Assembly (NCBI RefSeq): GCF_037975245.1
Contig: NC_092567.1
Coordinates: forward strand, 10,447,376-10,511,375
DNA from: Apostichopus japonicus
Taxonomy: Eukaryota; Echinodermata; Holothuroidea; Aspidochirotida; Stichopodidae
Length of the DNA: 64,000 nt
Reading direction: 5' to 3'
The notes under the pieces were generated by a model that saw nothing but the letters and a program-made list of their open reading frames with translations, searched no databases and was not told the DNA's origin. The position numbers and the translations under genes are program-made. Below are positions 39,501 to 53,349 of this stretch, in pieces (position 1 is the stretch's first letter; each line of letters opens with the position of its first letter).

Positions 39501-40693
39501 TGGAAAAATAGTATGGATGAATAGTATGGATGAATTGGATGGATGCATAAGAAGCATTGATAGTATGGATGGTAGGATTGAACGGATGGATGTTATTGAT
39601 GGATAGGATGGATCGATAGGATGGATAAGATGGATATGATGGATGAATAATATGGATGAATATGATGGATGGATAAGAATCATGGATAAGATGAATGGAT
39701 GGATTGGATGGATAGGATGGATTGATATAATGGGTAGGTTGGATGGATAGGATGGATAAGATGGATTGATATAATGGATAGTATAGATTGATATAATGGA
39801 TGGATAGGATGGATGTATAGGATGGGTAGGATAAATGGATAGTATGGATGAATAGGATGGATAGATAAAATGGATGGATAAGTTGGATACGATGGATATG
39901 ATGGAGTGATAGGATAGATGGATATGACTGATGGATAGGATGGATCGATAGGATGGATAAATAGGATGGATACAATGGATCGATATTATGGATTTATAGG
40001 ATTGATAGGATGAATATGATGGATGGATATTATGGATGGATGGATATGATGGATGGGATGGAAAGGATTGATGGATGGATGGGATGGATGAATGGATTGA
40101 TATGATGGATGGATGGATAGGGTGGATAGGATGGATAGAAGAATGGATTGGATGGATTGATCGATTGGATGGATAGGATAGATGGATAGGAAGGATGGAT
40201 ATGATGCATGGATGATTAATATATGGATTGGATGGATGGGTAGGATGGATGAAAAGTATGGATACTATGGATAGGGTAGATGGATGGATAAGATAGATGA
40301 ATAGGGTGGATAAGATGGACGAATAGGATGGATGGATAGGATGGATATTATAAATTATTTGATTGGACGGATAGGTAGAAATTGATGGATAGAATGGATG
40401 GATGGATATGATGCATGGATGATTGGATGGATGGATGGATGGGTAGGATGGATAATATGGATTGGTATAATGGATGGATATTATGGATGGATAATACGGT
40501 AGGATAGGATGGATGGATTGGATGGATGGATGAATACGAAGGATATGATGGATGAATATGATAGATGGATACAATTGATAGATAGGATGGATAAGATAGA
40601 TGGATAAGATGAATGGACAGGAAGGATAAGATGGTTGGATAGGATGGATGGAAAAGGATGAATAGGATGGACGGATATGAGGGATGGATAGGA
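36543..40693. repeat. 4151-bp higher-order unit, copy 1
   Basis: From about 36543 the sequence is repeated at an offset of exactly 4151 bp. I found only two differences along the whole length: G at 39111 against T at 43262, and G at 40502 against T at 44653. Left and right breakpoints are blurred by the GGAT background and are accurate to a few bases. Confidence 0.9.
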
Positions 40694-43600
40694 TGGATAG
40701 GATGGACGAATGGTATGGATGAATTGGATGGATGCATAAGATGCATTGATAGTATGGATGGTAGGATAGGATGGTTGGATATGATTTATGGATAGGATGC
40801 ATCGATTGGATGGATATAATGGATGAATATAATGGATTGATACGAGTCATGGATATGATGAATGGATGGATTGGATGGATAGGATGGGTTGATATGATGG
40901 GTAAGTTGGTTGGATTAACGGCATGGATAGGATGGACGGATAGTCTGGATAGGTAGGATGGGCGGATAGGATGGATTGGATGGATTGTATGGATGGATAG
41001 AATGGATAATATGGATTGATATAATGGATGGATAGGATGGATGTATAGGATGAGTAGGATGAATGAATAGTATGGATGAAAAGGATGGATAGATAAGATG
41101 GATGGATAGGATGGATAAGATGGATACGATGGATATGATGGAGTGATAGGATGAATGGATATGATTGATGGATAGGATGGATCGATAGGATGGTTTGATA
41201 CGATGGATATGATGGATGAATAAGATGGATGGATTGGATGGATAAGATGGATATAATGGATATGATGGAAGGATAGGATGGATAGATAGGAAGAAAGGAT
41301 GTATTGGATGAATGGATAGGATGGATGGATGGATTGGATGGATGGGTTGGATGGATGGGTTGGATGGATGGATAGATAGGTTGGATAGGATGAATCGATG
41401 TATTGGATGGATGAATAAGATGAATGGATAGATATGATGGATAAGATGGACGGATAGTCTCGATAGATAGGATGGACGGATAGGATGAATGGATGGATGG
41501 GATGGATCGATGGAAAGGATGGATAGATATGATAAATGGATGGATGGATATGATTGATGGATAGGATGGATCGATAGTATGGATGGATAGGATGAATGTG
41601 ATGGATGGATAAGAAGCATGGATAGGATGAATGGTTGGGTAGGATGGACTGGATGGATGAGTAGGGTGGATAGGATGGACGGATAGTATGGATGAATAGG
41701 ATGGATAGATAAGATGGATAGGATGAATAAGATGGATACGATGGATATGATGGAGTGATAGGATGGTTGGAAATGATTGATGGATAGGTTTGATAGATAG
41801 GATGGATGGATAGGATGGATACAATGTATGGATATTATGGATGGATAGGATGAATAGGATTGATGGATATGATTGATGGATATTGTGGATGGATGGATAT
41901 GATGGATGGATGGAAAGGATGGATGGATGAATGAATGAATGGATGAATGGATGGATAGGATGGATGGATGGATGGGATGGATAGGATGGATGGATAGGAT
42001 GGATTGATAACGTGGATGGATAGGATGGATGAATAAGATGGCAAGATAGGATGGATTGATTGGATGGATAGGATTGATAAGATTAATATGATGGATGGAT
42101 AAGATGGATGGATGGGATGGATATGATGGAAGGATAGGATGGATGGATAGGAAGAACGGATGTATTGGATGGATGTTTAGGGTGGATGGATAGGAAGGAT
42201 ATGATGGATAGGGTGGATAGGATGGATGGATGGAAAGGATGGATAGGATGGATGGAGGATGGATTCATTGATAAGATGGATGGACATGATGGATGAATAA
42301 GATGGTAAGATAAGATGAATTGATTGGATGGATAGGATTGATACGAATAATATGATGGATGGATAAGATGGTTGGGTTGGATGGATAAGATGGATATGAT
42401 GGAAGGATAGGATGGATGAATAGGAATGAAGTATGTATTGGATGTATTGGATGGATGTTTAGGATGGATGGATATGATGGATAGGGTGGATAGGAAGGAT
42501 AGGATGGATTTGATGAATTAATATGATGGATGGATGTATTGGATGGATAGGTTGGATGGATGGATAGATAGGATGGATTCATAGGATGAATTTTTGTATT
42601 AGATGGATAGGATGAATGGATAGATTGGATGGACGGTTGGATAGACGGATAGGATGAATAGGATGTTTTGGATGGATGTTTAGGATGGATGGATAGTGTG
42701 GATAGGATGGATAGAAAAATGGAGAGGATAGATGGATGGATTGGATGGATGGTTTGGATGGATGGACGGATAGGATGGATGGATAGGATCGATAGTATGG
42801 ATTGATAGGATTGATAGGATAGAAATGACGGGTAGGATGGAATTGATAGAATTGATGGATAGGATGAATAAGATGGAAAGGATTGATAGGATAGATAGGA
42901 TGGACGGATTTGAGGGATGGATAGGATGAATGAATGAATTGGATGGATGAGTAGGATGGATATGATGGATATGATTGATGGATAGGATGGATCCATGGAT
43001 AAGATGGATAGAATGGATAGGATGGACGGATATGATGGATGTATAGGATTGATAGGATGTATTGGATGGATTGGATGGATGAGTACGATGGATGGATAGG
43101 ATGGATCGATAGAATGGATGGATAGGATGAATGTGATTGATGGATAAGAAGCATGGATAGGATGAATGGATGGGTAGGATGGATTGGATGGATTAGTAGT
43201 ATGGTTGGATAGGATAGATGTATATGATGGCTGGATAGGATGGATGAATTGGATGGATGCATAAGAAGCATTGATAGTATGGATGGCTGGATAGGATGGA
43301 TGGATGGATAGGATGGATGTATAGGATTGATAGGATGAATGGATGGATTGGATGGATGAGTACGATGGATGGATAGGATGGATGGATATGGTGGATAGAT
43401 AGGATGGATGGATATGATGGATGGATGGATAGGATGGATAGGATGTATAGGATGGATAGGATGAATGGATGGATTGGATGGATGGGATGGATCGATGCAA
43501 AGGATGGATAGATTTGATAAATGGATGGATGGATATGATTGATGGATAGGATTGATCGATAGTATGGATGGATAGGAAGAATGTGATGGATGGACAAGAA

Positions 43601-44844
43601 GCATAGATAGGATGAATGGATGGGTAGGATGGGCTGGATGGATGAGTAGGATGGAAAAATAGTATGGATGAATAGTATGGATGAATTGGATGGATGCATA
43701 AGAAGCATTGATAGTATGGATGGTAGGATTGAACGGATGGATGTTATTGATGGATAGGATGGATCGATAGGATGGATAAGATGGATATGATGGATGAATA
43801 ATATGGATGAATATGATGGATGGATAAGAATCATGGATAAGATGAATGGATGGATTGGATGGATAGGATGGATTGATATAATGGGTAGGTTGGATGGATA
43901 GGATGGATAAGATGGATTGATATAATGGATAGTATAGATTGATATAATGGATGGATAGGATGGATGTATAGGATGGGTAGGATAAATGGATAGTATGGAT
44001 GAATAGGATGGATAGATAAAATGGATGGATAAGTTGGATACGATGGATATGATGGAGTGATAGGATAGATGGATATGACTGATGGATAGGATGGATCGAT
44101 AGGATGGATAAATAGGATGGATACAATGGATCGATATTATGGATTTATAGGATTGATAGGATGAATATGATGGATGGATATTATGGATGGATGGATATGA
44201 TGGATGGGATGGAAAGGATTGATGGATGGATGGGATGGATGAATGGATTGATATGATGGATGGATGGATAGGGTGGATAGGATGGATAGAAGAATGGATT
44301 GGATGGATTGATCGATTGGATGGATAGGATAGATGGATAGGAAGGATGGATATGATGCATGGATGATTAATATATGGATTGGATGGATGGGTAGGATGGA
44401 TGAAAAGTATGGATACTATGGATAGGGTAGATGGATGGATAAGATAGATGAATAGGGTGGATAAGATGGACGAATAGGATGGATGGATAGGATGGATATT
44501 ATAAATTATTTGATTGGACGGATAGGTAGAAATTGATGGATAGAATGGATGGATGGATATGATGCATGGATGATTGGATGGATGGATGGATGGGTAGGAT
44601 GGATAATATGGATTGGTATAATGGATGGATATTATGGATGGATAATACGGTATGATAGGATGGATGGATTGGATGGATGGATGAATACGAAGGATATGAT
44701 GGATGAATATGATAGATGGATACAATTGATAGATAGGATGGATAAGATAGATGGATAAGATGAATGGACAGGAAGGATAAGATGGTTGGATAGGATGGAT
44801 GGAAAAGGATGAATAGGATGGACGGATATGAGGGATGGATAGGA
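40694..44844. repeat. 4151-bp higher-order unit, copy 2
   Basis: Head-to-tail copy of 36543-40693. Near identity in a fast-mutating repeat means either very recent unequal exchange or amplification, or an assembly duplication. After 44844 the similarity to the start of the unit breaks off. Confidence 0.9.
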
Positions 44845-44949
44845 TGGATAGGATTGATGGATAGGATGGATGGATAAAATGGATGGATAGGATGGATAAG
44901 ACAGATGGATAAGATCGACGGGTAGGATGGATAAGATGGTTGGATACGA

Positions 44950-46620
44950 TGGATAAGATGGATACGATGGATATGATGGAGTGATAGGATGAATGGATAT
45001 GATTGATGGATAGGATGGATCGATAGGATGGATTGGTACGATGGATATGATGGATGAATAAGATGGATGGATTGGATGGATAAGATGGATATAATGGATA
45101 TGATGGAAGGATAGGATGGATAGATAGGAAGAAAGAATGTATTGGATGAATGGATAGGATGGATGGATGGATGGATTGGATGGATGGGTTGGATTGATGG
45201 ATAGATAGGTTGGATAGGATGAATCGATGTATTGGATGGATGAATAAGATGAATGGATAGATAGGATGGATACGATGGACGGATAGTCTGGATATATAGG
45301 ATGGACGGATAGGATGAATGGATGGATGGATCGATGGAAAGGATGGATAGATATGATAAATGGATGGATGGATATGATTGATGGATAGGATGGATCGATA
45401 GTATGGATGGGTAGGATGAATGTGATGGATGGATAAGAAGCATGGATAGGATGAATGGATGGGTAGGATGGACTGGATGGATGAGTAGGGTGGATAGGAT
45501 GGACGGATAGTATGGATGAATAGGATGGATAGATAAGGTGGATAGGACGAATAAGATGGATACGATGGATATGATGGAGTGATAGGATGGATGGAAATGA
45601 TTGATGGATAGGTTTGATGGATAGGATGGATAGGATGGATATTATGGATGGATAGGATGAATAGGATTGATGGATATGATTGGTGGATATTATGGATGGA
45701 TGGATATGATGGATGGATGGAAAGGATGGATGGATGAATGGATGGATGGGATGGATGGGATGGATAGGATGGATGGATAGGATGGATTGATAACATGGAT
45801 GGATAGGATGGATGAATAAGATGGTAAGATAGGATGGATTGATTAGATGGATAGGATTGATAAGATTAATATGATGGATGGATAAGATGGATGGATGGAA
45901 GAATGGATTGGATGGATGGATGGCTGGATTGGATGGATGGATAGATGGATAGAAAGCATGGATATGATGCATGGATGATTAATGGATATGGATGGATTGG
46001 ATGGATGGGTAGGATGGATGAAAAGTATGGATACTATGGATTGGATGGATGGATGGATAAGATAGATGAATAGGGTGGATAAGATGGACGAATATAATGG
46101 ATGGATAGGATGGATAGTATAAATTATTTGATTGGACGGATGGGTAGAATTGATGGATAGAAAGGATGGATAGGATGGATGGATATGATGCATGGATATG
46201 ATGCATGGATGATTAATGGATGGATGGATGGATGGATGGATGGATGGGTAGGATGGATGAAAAGGATGGATAATATGGATTGGTATAATGGATGGATATT
46301 ATGGATGGATAATACGGTAGGATAGGATGGATGGATTGGATGGATGGATGGATACGAAGGATATGATGGATGAATAGGATTGATGGATACAATTGATGGA
46401 TAGGATGGATAAGATAGATGGATAAGATGAATGGACAGGATGGATAAGATGGTTGGATAGGATGGATGGAAAAGGATGGATAGGATGGACGGATATGAGG
46501 GATGGATAGGATGGATAGGATTGATGGATAGGATGGATGGATAAAATGGATGGATAGGATGGATAAGACAGATGGATAAGATGGATGGGTAGGATGGATA
46601 AGATGGTTGGATAGGATGGA
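44950..46620. repeat. diverged partial copies of the higher-order unit
   Basis: From about 44950 to 45890 the order of variants follows 36965-37940, but with many substitutions and small indels. From about 45960 to 46600 it follows 44350-44930. This is an older layer of the same duplication process. Confidence 0.7.
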
Positions 46621-47445
46621 TGGATAGGATGGATGGATGGATGGACGGATAGGTTGGATGGATAGGATGGATAAGATGAATGGATGTATTGGATGGATGT
46701 ATAGGATGGATGGATATGATGGATGGATAGGATGGATGGATGGATGGATGGTTGGATGGATGGATAGGATGGATGAATAGGATGCATAAGATGGATGAAT
46801 AGGATGGATTGATATTATGGATGGATAGTATGGATGGATAGGATGGATGGATAAGATGGATGGATAGGATGGATAAGATGGATAATATTGGATTGATGGA
46901 TTTTATGGATGGATGGATAGTATGGATGGATAGGTTAGATGGATTGAATAGGATGGATTAGATGGATGGATGGATAGGATGGACGGATAGGATGGATGGA
47001 TAGGATGAATTGATTGATTGGACGGATAGGTAGGATGGATGAATAGGATATATGGATATGATGGATGGGTAGGATGGATGGATAAGATTGATGGATATGC
47101 TGGATGGATAGTATGAATTGTAGGACAGGATTGATGAATATGATTGAAGAATAGGATGGGTCGAAAGGATGGATGGATATGATGGATAGGATGGCTCGAT
47201 AGGATGTATGGATAGGACTGAACAAGTTATGTACAATAAACGTTAGATTCATACACATCATGTAGAGCAATTATAAAGTTTGCAACATCGATAACAAGAG
47301 AGAGACAATCAGCCAAAACAAATTAGCATTAACCATTCCAAGTTTAAATATTCTGGAAACCCCTTTATATCCTGAGTAATCCAGGTAATGCCTTTACATA
47401 GAATTTCCAGTCAAATTAATGCTTATTTTGAATGCAAAATTACAG

Positions 47446-47510
47446 ACCTAAGATGGCTGCCAATGTTAATCCCGTGGACATCAAACCAGATTTGAAGAAG
47501 GCAGTAAACG
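47446..47510 (+). CDS. NLR gene, exon with start codon (coding part 47453-47510)
   Basis: The exon begins after AG at 47444-47445 and ends at a perfect GTAAGT donor. ATG at 47453 opens 19 codons, MAANVNPVDIKPDLKKAVN, plus one base (phase 1), which joins the next exon to give Gly. This ATG is preferred because the candidate upstream exon would place an in-frame TGA six bases before it. The short polar leader has no signal peptide, consistent with a cytosolic receptor. The exon lies 226 bp after the end of the GGAT array. Confidence 0.7.
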
Positions 47511-47876
47511 GTAAGTTGAAAGCTGAACAATTCGCAATTATGTTGTCTTATTTGTGTTAGATGGTTTTATCTACAATCCACGGTACACTGTTGCTTTTAC
47601 TAATATAGTTGAGAAGCCATATTTACTTTTCTTTTATAAAAACACGTAACATTGGCGAATGTAATGCGGATATCAATATATATTGGCAACATTATATCAT
47701 ATGTAAATCTTTTGAAAGTGAAAGGGATTAACAGGTCATTACATTTTGATTGACAAGTTTAAAGTATTTATGTTCAAATCACTAACGCATCCGTTGTTAC
47801 TACATGCATTCATATCTGAAGGAGTGTTCCATGTGCTAGTTAGGTGTCTTTTATCCTCTTTCGTTATTTTCAACAG

Positions 47877-48182
47877 GTTTTGGTAGTTTCAAAGTTGCAC
47901 TTGCTTCCGTTCTGACTGTTAAAATTGTTCTTGATCTTGCTACGTTCTTTGAATATCCGCCTGTCGCCATAGAAGAGTTGAGCAATGCAGCCAGTGCAGG
48001 CCTTCTCATGATTCGTTATATGGAAGAGAGAGGACAAATAGAGCCAACAAGTATAATGACACTTCTGTGTGCGCTGAAGAAAATTTGTCTTTCTGGGATT
48101 GAGATGCGTGTAAGAAAGCTGTATGAGGAACATACAGGGAGACTATGTTCCAGTGATGATCAGTCTAAGGCTCAAGTAGAAG
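47877..48182 (+). CDS. NLR gene, death-fold (DED-like) exon
   Basis: Exactly 306 nt, phase 1 on both sides, between a TTTTCAACAG acceptor and a GTACTG donor. It encodes residues 20-121 of the joined product. The pattern of hydrophobic helices fits a six-helix death-fold bundle, most like a death effector domain: LASVLTVKIVLDLATFF, LSNAASAGLLMIRYMEERG, then MTLLCALKKICLSG and MRVRKLYEEH. The 'L..L.ERG.I.P....L...L' spacing is the clearest DED-like trait. Such domains recruit signalling partners by homotypic contact. DED rather than DEATH or CARD is a judgement by eye. A symmetric phase-1 exon is a typical shuffled-domain exon. Confidence 0.7.
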
Positions 48183-49576
48183 GTACTGTAACTTAAAGCA
48201 TATCTTTGTACATGAATGTTCGTATGCACTCGCAGCAGTCTTAAGAATGCGCATTACCTCCATCGATTGGTAATTTTCGAAGGATTTGCTAAAGTGAAGT
48301 TTCATCAAATATAGCTGGATGATTGTTGTTCATTTAACAATTGAAGATAAAATAGTTTGCGTGTAATAATAAAACAAGATGATTGGGTGTATAGTATCTT
48401 AGTAATTCAAATTTAATATTCTCGATCCTAAGGTCAAAGCCGTCTACAATACATCTGAATGAGATATTTTACTGGAATTCTCAGGTAATGCTACATGTCC
48501 AAAAATTAATATTCCAATGCCTCATTTTCGTTCTCATAAAACGTATCCAATGGTAATTGTTTGATTTTATGTAAAACAAGTTTGTAGCTAATATTCTTTG
48601 AATGGATAGAAACTGAAAGTGTTCTCCTCTTGAATCTCTGATGGCAGCAAATGATAAATAAAACATATTCCAGTTAAATTCGTATACTTGTAACTTATTC
48701 CAATTTACAAACGGTTTTAGGACATTAAGTAATTGTATGTTACATTGTTCAATATAGGGTGTGTAGTAAAGTTAGTGAGACCGATAATGGTATCATTTTT
48801 CAATTCGATGCGCTTAACATGTGTTGTCTACCCATGGGTATAACTGTAGTAATTTGATAATAAATAGTTTATGACAATAATATTTGATAATTTGAATTTC
48901 ACACTGTAATTTTTTACCAAGTGGGTTAGCAATGCTAATTAAGTGATTGGTAGTGAAATAACACGTTCACCATTACATGAGAGCATGCACGACATGGAAG
49001 TAATACCACCTGATGATGACGTTCTTTCACTTATAAATAAACTTTAGAGTTACATTGTCAGTTCCACGCTCTATAGAATGAGGGGATGGATTTTCTGTTT
49101 AAGCTCAACGCTATTGGTAGAGATTAGTACATCTTGGTTTGATATTTAGCATTAACTCAATGAATAGGCATATATGATTACATTATGATATTTGACACCC
49201 TATACTTTGACATCGTCTCCGCTATCATGAGAATTTGAATTTTGGTGAGTGCAACATAGTTAAAGAAAGTTCAGTTAAGCATCTATTGCTATCAGTGTTT
49301 TAAAATATGTAGCTTTTATAATAAAAATTGGTAACCCATTATATGATTTGACGTTACGTCACCAATACAAAGTAGCTACAAAGTAAGCTAGACATACTTG
49401 GTGACTGATATTTAACCATAAATGTAAACTGAATTTCACAATTGAGAGTTTTATACTGCACTCCCGTTTCACTTAAACCCACTCGATGATAAGTTTGTTT
49501 CAGAAGTAAGGTCACAATGTCTGCATGTAACCTTTCAAGTGCTAAAACTCTAATTGTTTTTTTTTTTTTATCTCAG
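48183..49576. other. NLR intron
   Basis: 1394-bp non-coding interval ending in a long T tract and TCTCAG acceptor at 49576. No repeat was recognised. Confidence 0.6.
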
Positions 49577-50746
49577 GAAAGAAAAACGATCTCATCAAGT
49601 ATGCAAAAACAGCCTATCGAAAGCACTACGAAACAGCTAAGCCATTTCCTTCAATGAAAAAGTGTAAGGTTAACAGTATATTTGTTCAGGGAGGTATTTA
49701 CTGCTCGGCTCAGGAGGGTGATTTCATGCAAAAGCCCGATGTGCTAGAATCTTACAACGATATCCTGAGCAGCTCCGAAACTAAGTCAAAGAGAACGTTA
49801 ATTGAGGCTGACCCTGGGTTCGGGAAATCAACACTTGCATCACAGTTTGTCTGTGACTGGTGTACTAACAACCCTGAATCTCCGCTCAAAGATGTAGAAA
49901 TACTTATATTTCTCCAGTTGAGGCAACTGGCAGGTGTAAAGTCTATATACACTGCCATCAAGAATTCCATAGTGCCTAAAGATGCACGCATGAATGAATC
50001 TTGCATCGAGGAAATCCTCAGAGTAAACAAAGAGTCTGTTGTCATTTTATTTGACAGTTATGACGAGTATCCTGACAAGAATGAAACCGAAACAGATATC
50101 TCCTCCATCATTGAGATGAAAATGTTTCTTGACATTCTTGCCATCATACTTACCAGGACATTGAACCTCCCGCCTAACTTACACCCCGAAACAAAACGAA
50201 TCAGATTAACAGGGTTTGGGGTGGCTGAACGTCGAAACTATGTGCTGAAGGCGGTGGCTGATGATGTCCAGTTGGCAGATCGGATCGAAGAGCAGCTTCA
50301 GAGAAACCCCTTCTTAAGAGATCTCTGTCAGGTCCCTCTCTTCTCCACTATGGTCGCTCACATAGCACACGAGAGGCCAGAAATCGAGATATTTAGCACA
50401 GTAACAAGATTTTTCACTTATGTGATCGCATGCGTTCATAACCATATGAAAAGCAAGAAATGTGCTAATACTGAGGTGTCTGCTTTTAAAACGGAACTAG
50501 CTAAACTGTATCGTATTGCTTTTGAAGGCCTCACACGGAAGAACCAGCAGCTGACATGGGAGAACACCTATTTAGTTTCGGAACTCGGACAAGAGTTCTA
50601 TGATAACTATATAGAGCTCGGGATGTTGGTACAGGAAGTGGTTTTTGACATTTCCCAGTGTCGATATAAGACGGAAGCACGAATATGGCACAAAATCATC
50701 TGTGAATTTTATGCCTCTCATCATCTGGTGTGGATGCTTAGTGAAG
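49577..50746 (+). CDS. NLR gene, NACHT ATPase exon
   Basis: 1170 nt, phase 1 on both sides, encoding about residues 122-511. The Walker A P-loop is ADPGFGKST (about 199-207), followed by LASQFVCDW as in NACHT NTPases. The Walker B strand with the extended acidic patch typical of NACHT is VVILFDSYDEYPD (about 276-288). Sensor-like ILTRTLNLPP and the later RIRLTGFGVAERRNYV helix match the ARC-type region. NPFLRDLCQVPLFSTMVAHI is the conserved small helical segment before the winged helix. The end, WHKIICEFYASHHLVWML, corresponds to the 'H..I.EF.AA..L' signature near the end of the NACHT-associated region. The family senses microbial or danger signals in the cytosol and oligomerises on ATP binding. 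Reading through the GTAAGT donor would add 40 residues and a stop, a possible retained-intron form. Confidence 0.92.
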
Positions 50747-52775
50747 GTAAGTCTTCAGTACAGATAATATTGATGCATGACCACAGTTTGTCATCTCTGA
50801 TGTGTAAGGTAATGAGTAAACCTAAGAGATGGAAGTATTGTTCGTATGATGTCCTTTTATGTGCATAGGTAAACAACTTACGCTCCTCTTAACCCCAACC
50901 CACAGTGTGTGTTATGTATATATGTAAATTAACATTTATGCAACACGCTTTTCAAAGTAAGTAAATAAAGTCATCATTTGCCACTGACCAAGTTCAACAT
51001 AACAAAGATTTGGGTTTGGATCTTTCTGTATGTATGCTTGTTGTATTTGAAGACAAGAGCGCCTAAAGGTAGAGATACCCTCAGGAAGACCAAGGCAATG
51101 TCGGAAAAAGCTGACTACACTGGATTTACAAGCAAATTGTACACATCTGGATAATCTAGGATGGACACAAATTTGTATGTTGCTGTGAGTGTATAACCAT
51201 ATTGGATACTTTGACTTTTGTATCTATTAAAATACACGTTATTCAGCCTATGAACTAGATTGTTGCTATTTGTGCTCGTCAGTTCAATAAAATTATCCCC
51301 ACATCTTGTTAAAATGCTTTTCCAGTGGTTATATTTGATTGCTTTTCAAAATTGCTGAGGTAAAGATCAAAACTATGCAAGTAAATATATAAACCAGATC
51401 CTCATTACATTTTATATCACAAAGATATGAATTATATAGAGTTGGTAATATTTTGCATCTGGCAACAATACAATGAATGATATCATCAAGGCAACGCTGC
51501 TGAAAATTTCTTTGTTTTTATTCATCATGTTTCAATCATTTATCAAAATAGCCATGTAGTATTAGCCTTAATTTAAGAAGTCTTTTTTTACCTAAATATG
51601 AGTAGTAGTATTGATATTCATGATTCTACGTTACTTTTTAGTGCTTTTAGTAGTATTATTTGTTAAGTCAACCTAATCCAAAATGTATTAAAAATGAAGC
51701 TTTTGATAATTATATCATTTCACAAAGATCTCATAGATGACCTGGTCGAAAACCACAATAGCAATACACAAAATGTTAGACTGTAAACAAACGCTGTGAC
51801 TATCTTCATTCTAGGCAACTTTAGTTTGTAAGTATAGAGACAAGAACACAAACTAATAAATAAAATTCAAAGGAATCCGTAATTTGGTTGACATTGTAAG
51901 AGTGAAATATGTAACAAACCAGTCAAAACTTATTATCAGAAGAAAACAACATATTATATTCATGACCTCATAAAAATAAATCATCCTCTGCAAATTCTCT
52001 CTTTTCCCTGTAATTGTTTTTCAAAGTAAGTTTACAATTTCGATGGTAATATGCTGAGAAGTATTTGTCAAAACTGTTACCAATTCTAGCAGAGTAGAAC
52101 TATAGAGCAGCAACACTGATGACCCTAACTCACGTGAGGTCATTATATAATACATATGCACAATTATATGCATAATAATTTGCATAGTAATAGTAATCTG
52201 TTACTGAAAAAGGAACTTAAGGTCGTACTCCATATTAATAAACAAACACTGACTGTAAACAATTCTCTGTTAAGAGCCTGAATCAGGATGTCCCTTTCAC
52301 ATTGAAATAACATGTTCAGGCCATAACATTCCAAATTGGAATGTTACTTTCAAGTAACAATTCATATGCCGTATTCTCAAGAAGCTAACTATGTATAAAT
52401 ACCGCAAATTATACTACAGTAGTAGTGCTGATAGTATCTGTACCACCAACCATAATATCAACCGGGATATTGCAGGAATAGGAGTGTTTTGCTCTCCAGG
52501 CCTCTCTTAATGGAGTTTGCAAGTGTGTGGGAATGTGGAATCAAGGAAAAGAAAGTATTAAATTGTATTCAGTGGAATTGTGAAATCAAAATCTAAAGAC
52601 CAGAAAGTTCCAAAACAAAGCACATTAAACAGGTTGAATGGAATGATATATCGAGAATGAAGTATTTTTATCTGTATGAATGATTTACACTAGGCTATGA
52701 AGCTAAATGCCAATGGTACCTCATAAATAATCAGTGTACTGTTTTAAACAAGAAGCAGAATGCAAATATGCATTG
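50747..52775. other. NLR intron, first part
   Basis: Non-coding, AT-rich, no repeat recognised up to the DR1-bearing element at 52776. Confidence 0.55.
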
Positions 52776-53349
52776 TGGTTTCGATGAGGTAACATGAGCA
52801 GTGTTTTCATGAATCTGATATAATGTATAGTGAGGATGTACATGTTTACAAGGGTTTCACGATTTGACCTCTAATGACCTAAAATGACCTCTGACCTCCA
52901 CCAAAAAGAATAGACTTCTTTAACTCAATGGGGTTCTTCTACACACTAAATAAAAGGTTGGCCCAAGGTTCTAGTATTGAGATACTGTGATTACAAGGCT
53001 TTCACAATGTGACCCCTGATGACCTTTGCCCTCCACGAAAAACAACAGGCTTCTTTTACACAGTGTGGTACTCCTACACACCAAATATGAGGAATGCCCA
53101 TGCTTCCCATCTTGAGATATTGTGTTTACAAGGTTTCACAATTTGACCCCTGGTGACCTCAAATGACCTTTGACCTCCACTAAAAACAATAGGCATCTTG
53201 TACATAACGTGTTACTTCTACACACTAAATGTGAAATGGGTCTGACCTTCCCTTCTTGAGAGATCGTGTTTACAAGCTGGGCGTCACACACGCACTCACA
53301 CACACACACGCCATCATGTATGCATAGGTTACGATTATCATCGAAACCA
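52776..53349. mobile_element. DR1-bearing repeat element, copy 1
   Basis: Bounded by TGGTTTCGATGA (52776-52787) and its exact reverse complement TCATCGAAACCA (53338-53349). Inside are about three units of roughly 140 bp with 'tttcacaatttgacccctgg', 'aaatgacctttgacctcca' and 'aataggcttctt', then a short CA-rich tract. A second copy with more units is at 57168-58307, so this is a dispersed family with a variable internal array. The terminal inverted repeats suggest a DNA transposon, but no target duplication was identified. It lies in the last NLR intron. Confidence 0.65.

Larger units (their letters stand above)
35830..47219. repeat. 11.4-kb degenerate GGAT tetranucleotide mega-array
   Basis: Almost every base belongs to variants of GGAT (ATGGATAGGATGGATGG and similar), with interspersed ATAGG, ATATG and TTGG changes. 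The array has higher-order structure, with long segments repeated in the same order (see the 4151-bp units). On the minus strand all three frames read Ile-His-Pro-Ser/Tyr-type repeats for hundreds of codons, up to 867 and 602. A four-base unit without stop codons gives that automatically, so none is called as protein. Plus-strand frames are broken because GGATAG variants create TAG. The array would lie inside the first intron of the NLR gene. Confidence 0.95.

Noticed and set aside
35853-47270. Very long minus-strand open frames (up to 867, 602, 515 and 446 codons) rich in His, Pro, Ser, Ile and Tyr
   Set aside because: A four-base repeat without stop codons is open in all frames of that strand and always gives the same residue mix. 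Overlapping frames are equally long, and no splice or start context supports them.
49752-50045. 97-codon minus-strand frame within the NACHT exon
   Set aside because: Antisense shadow of a well-supported coding exon.
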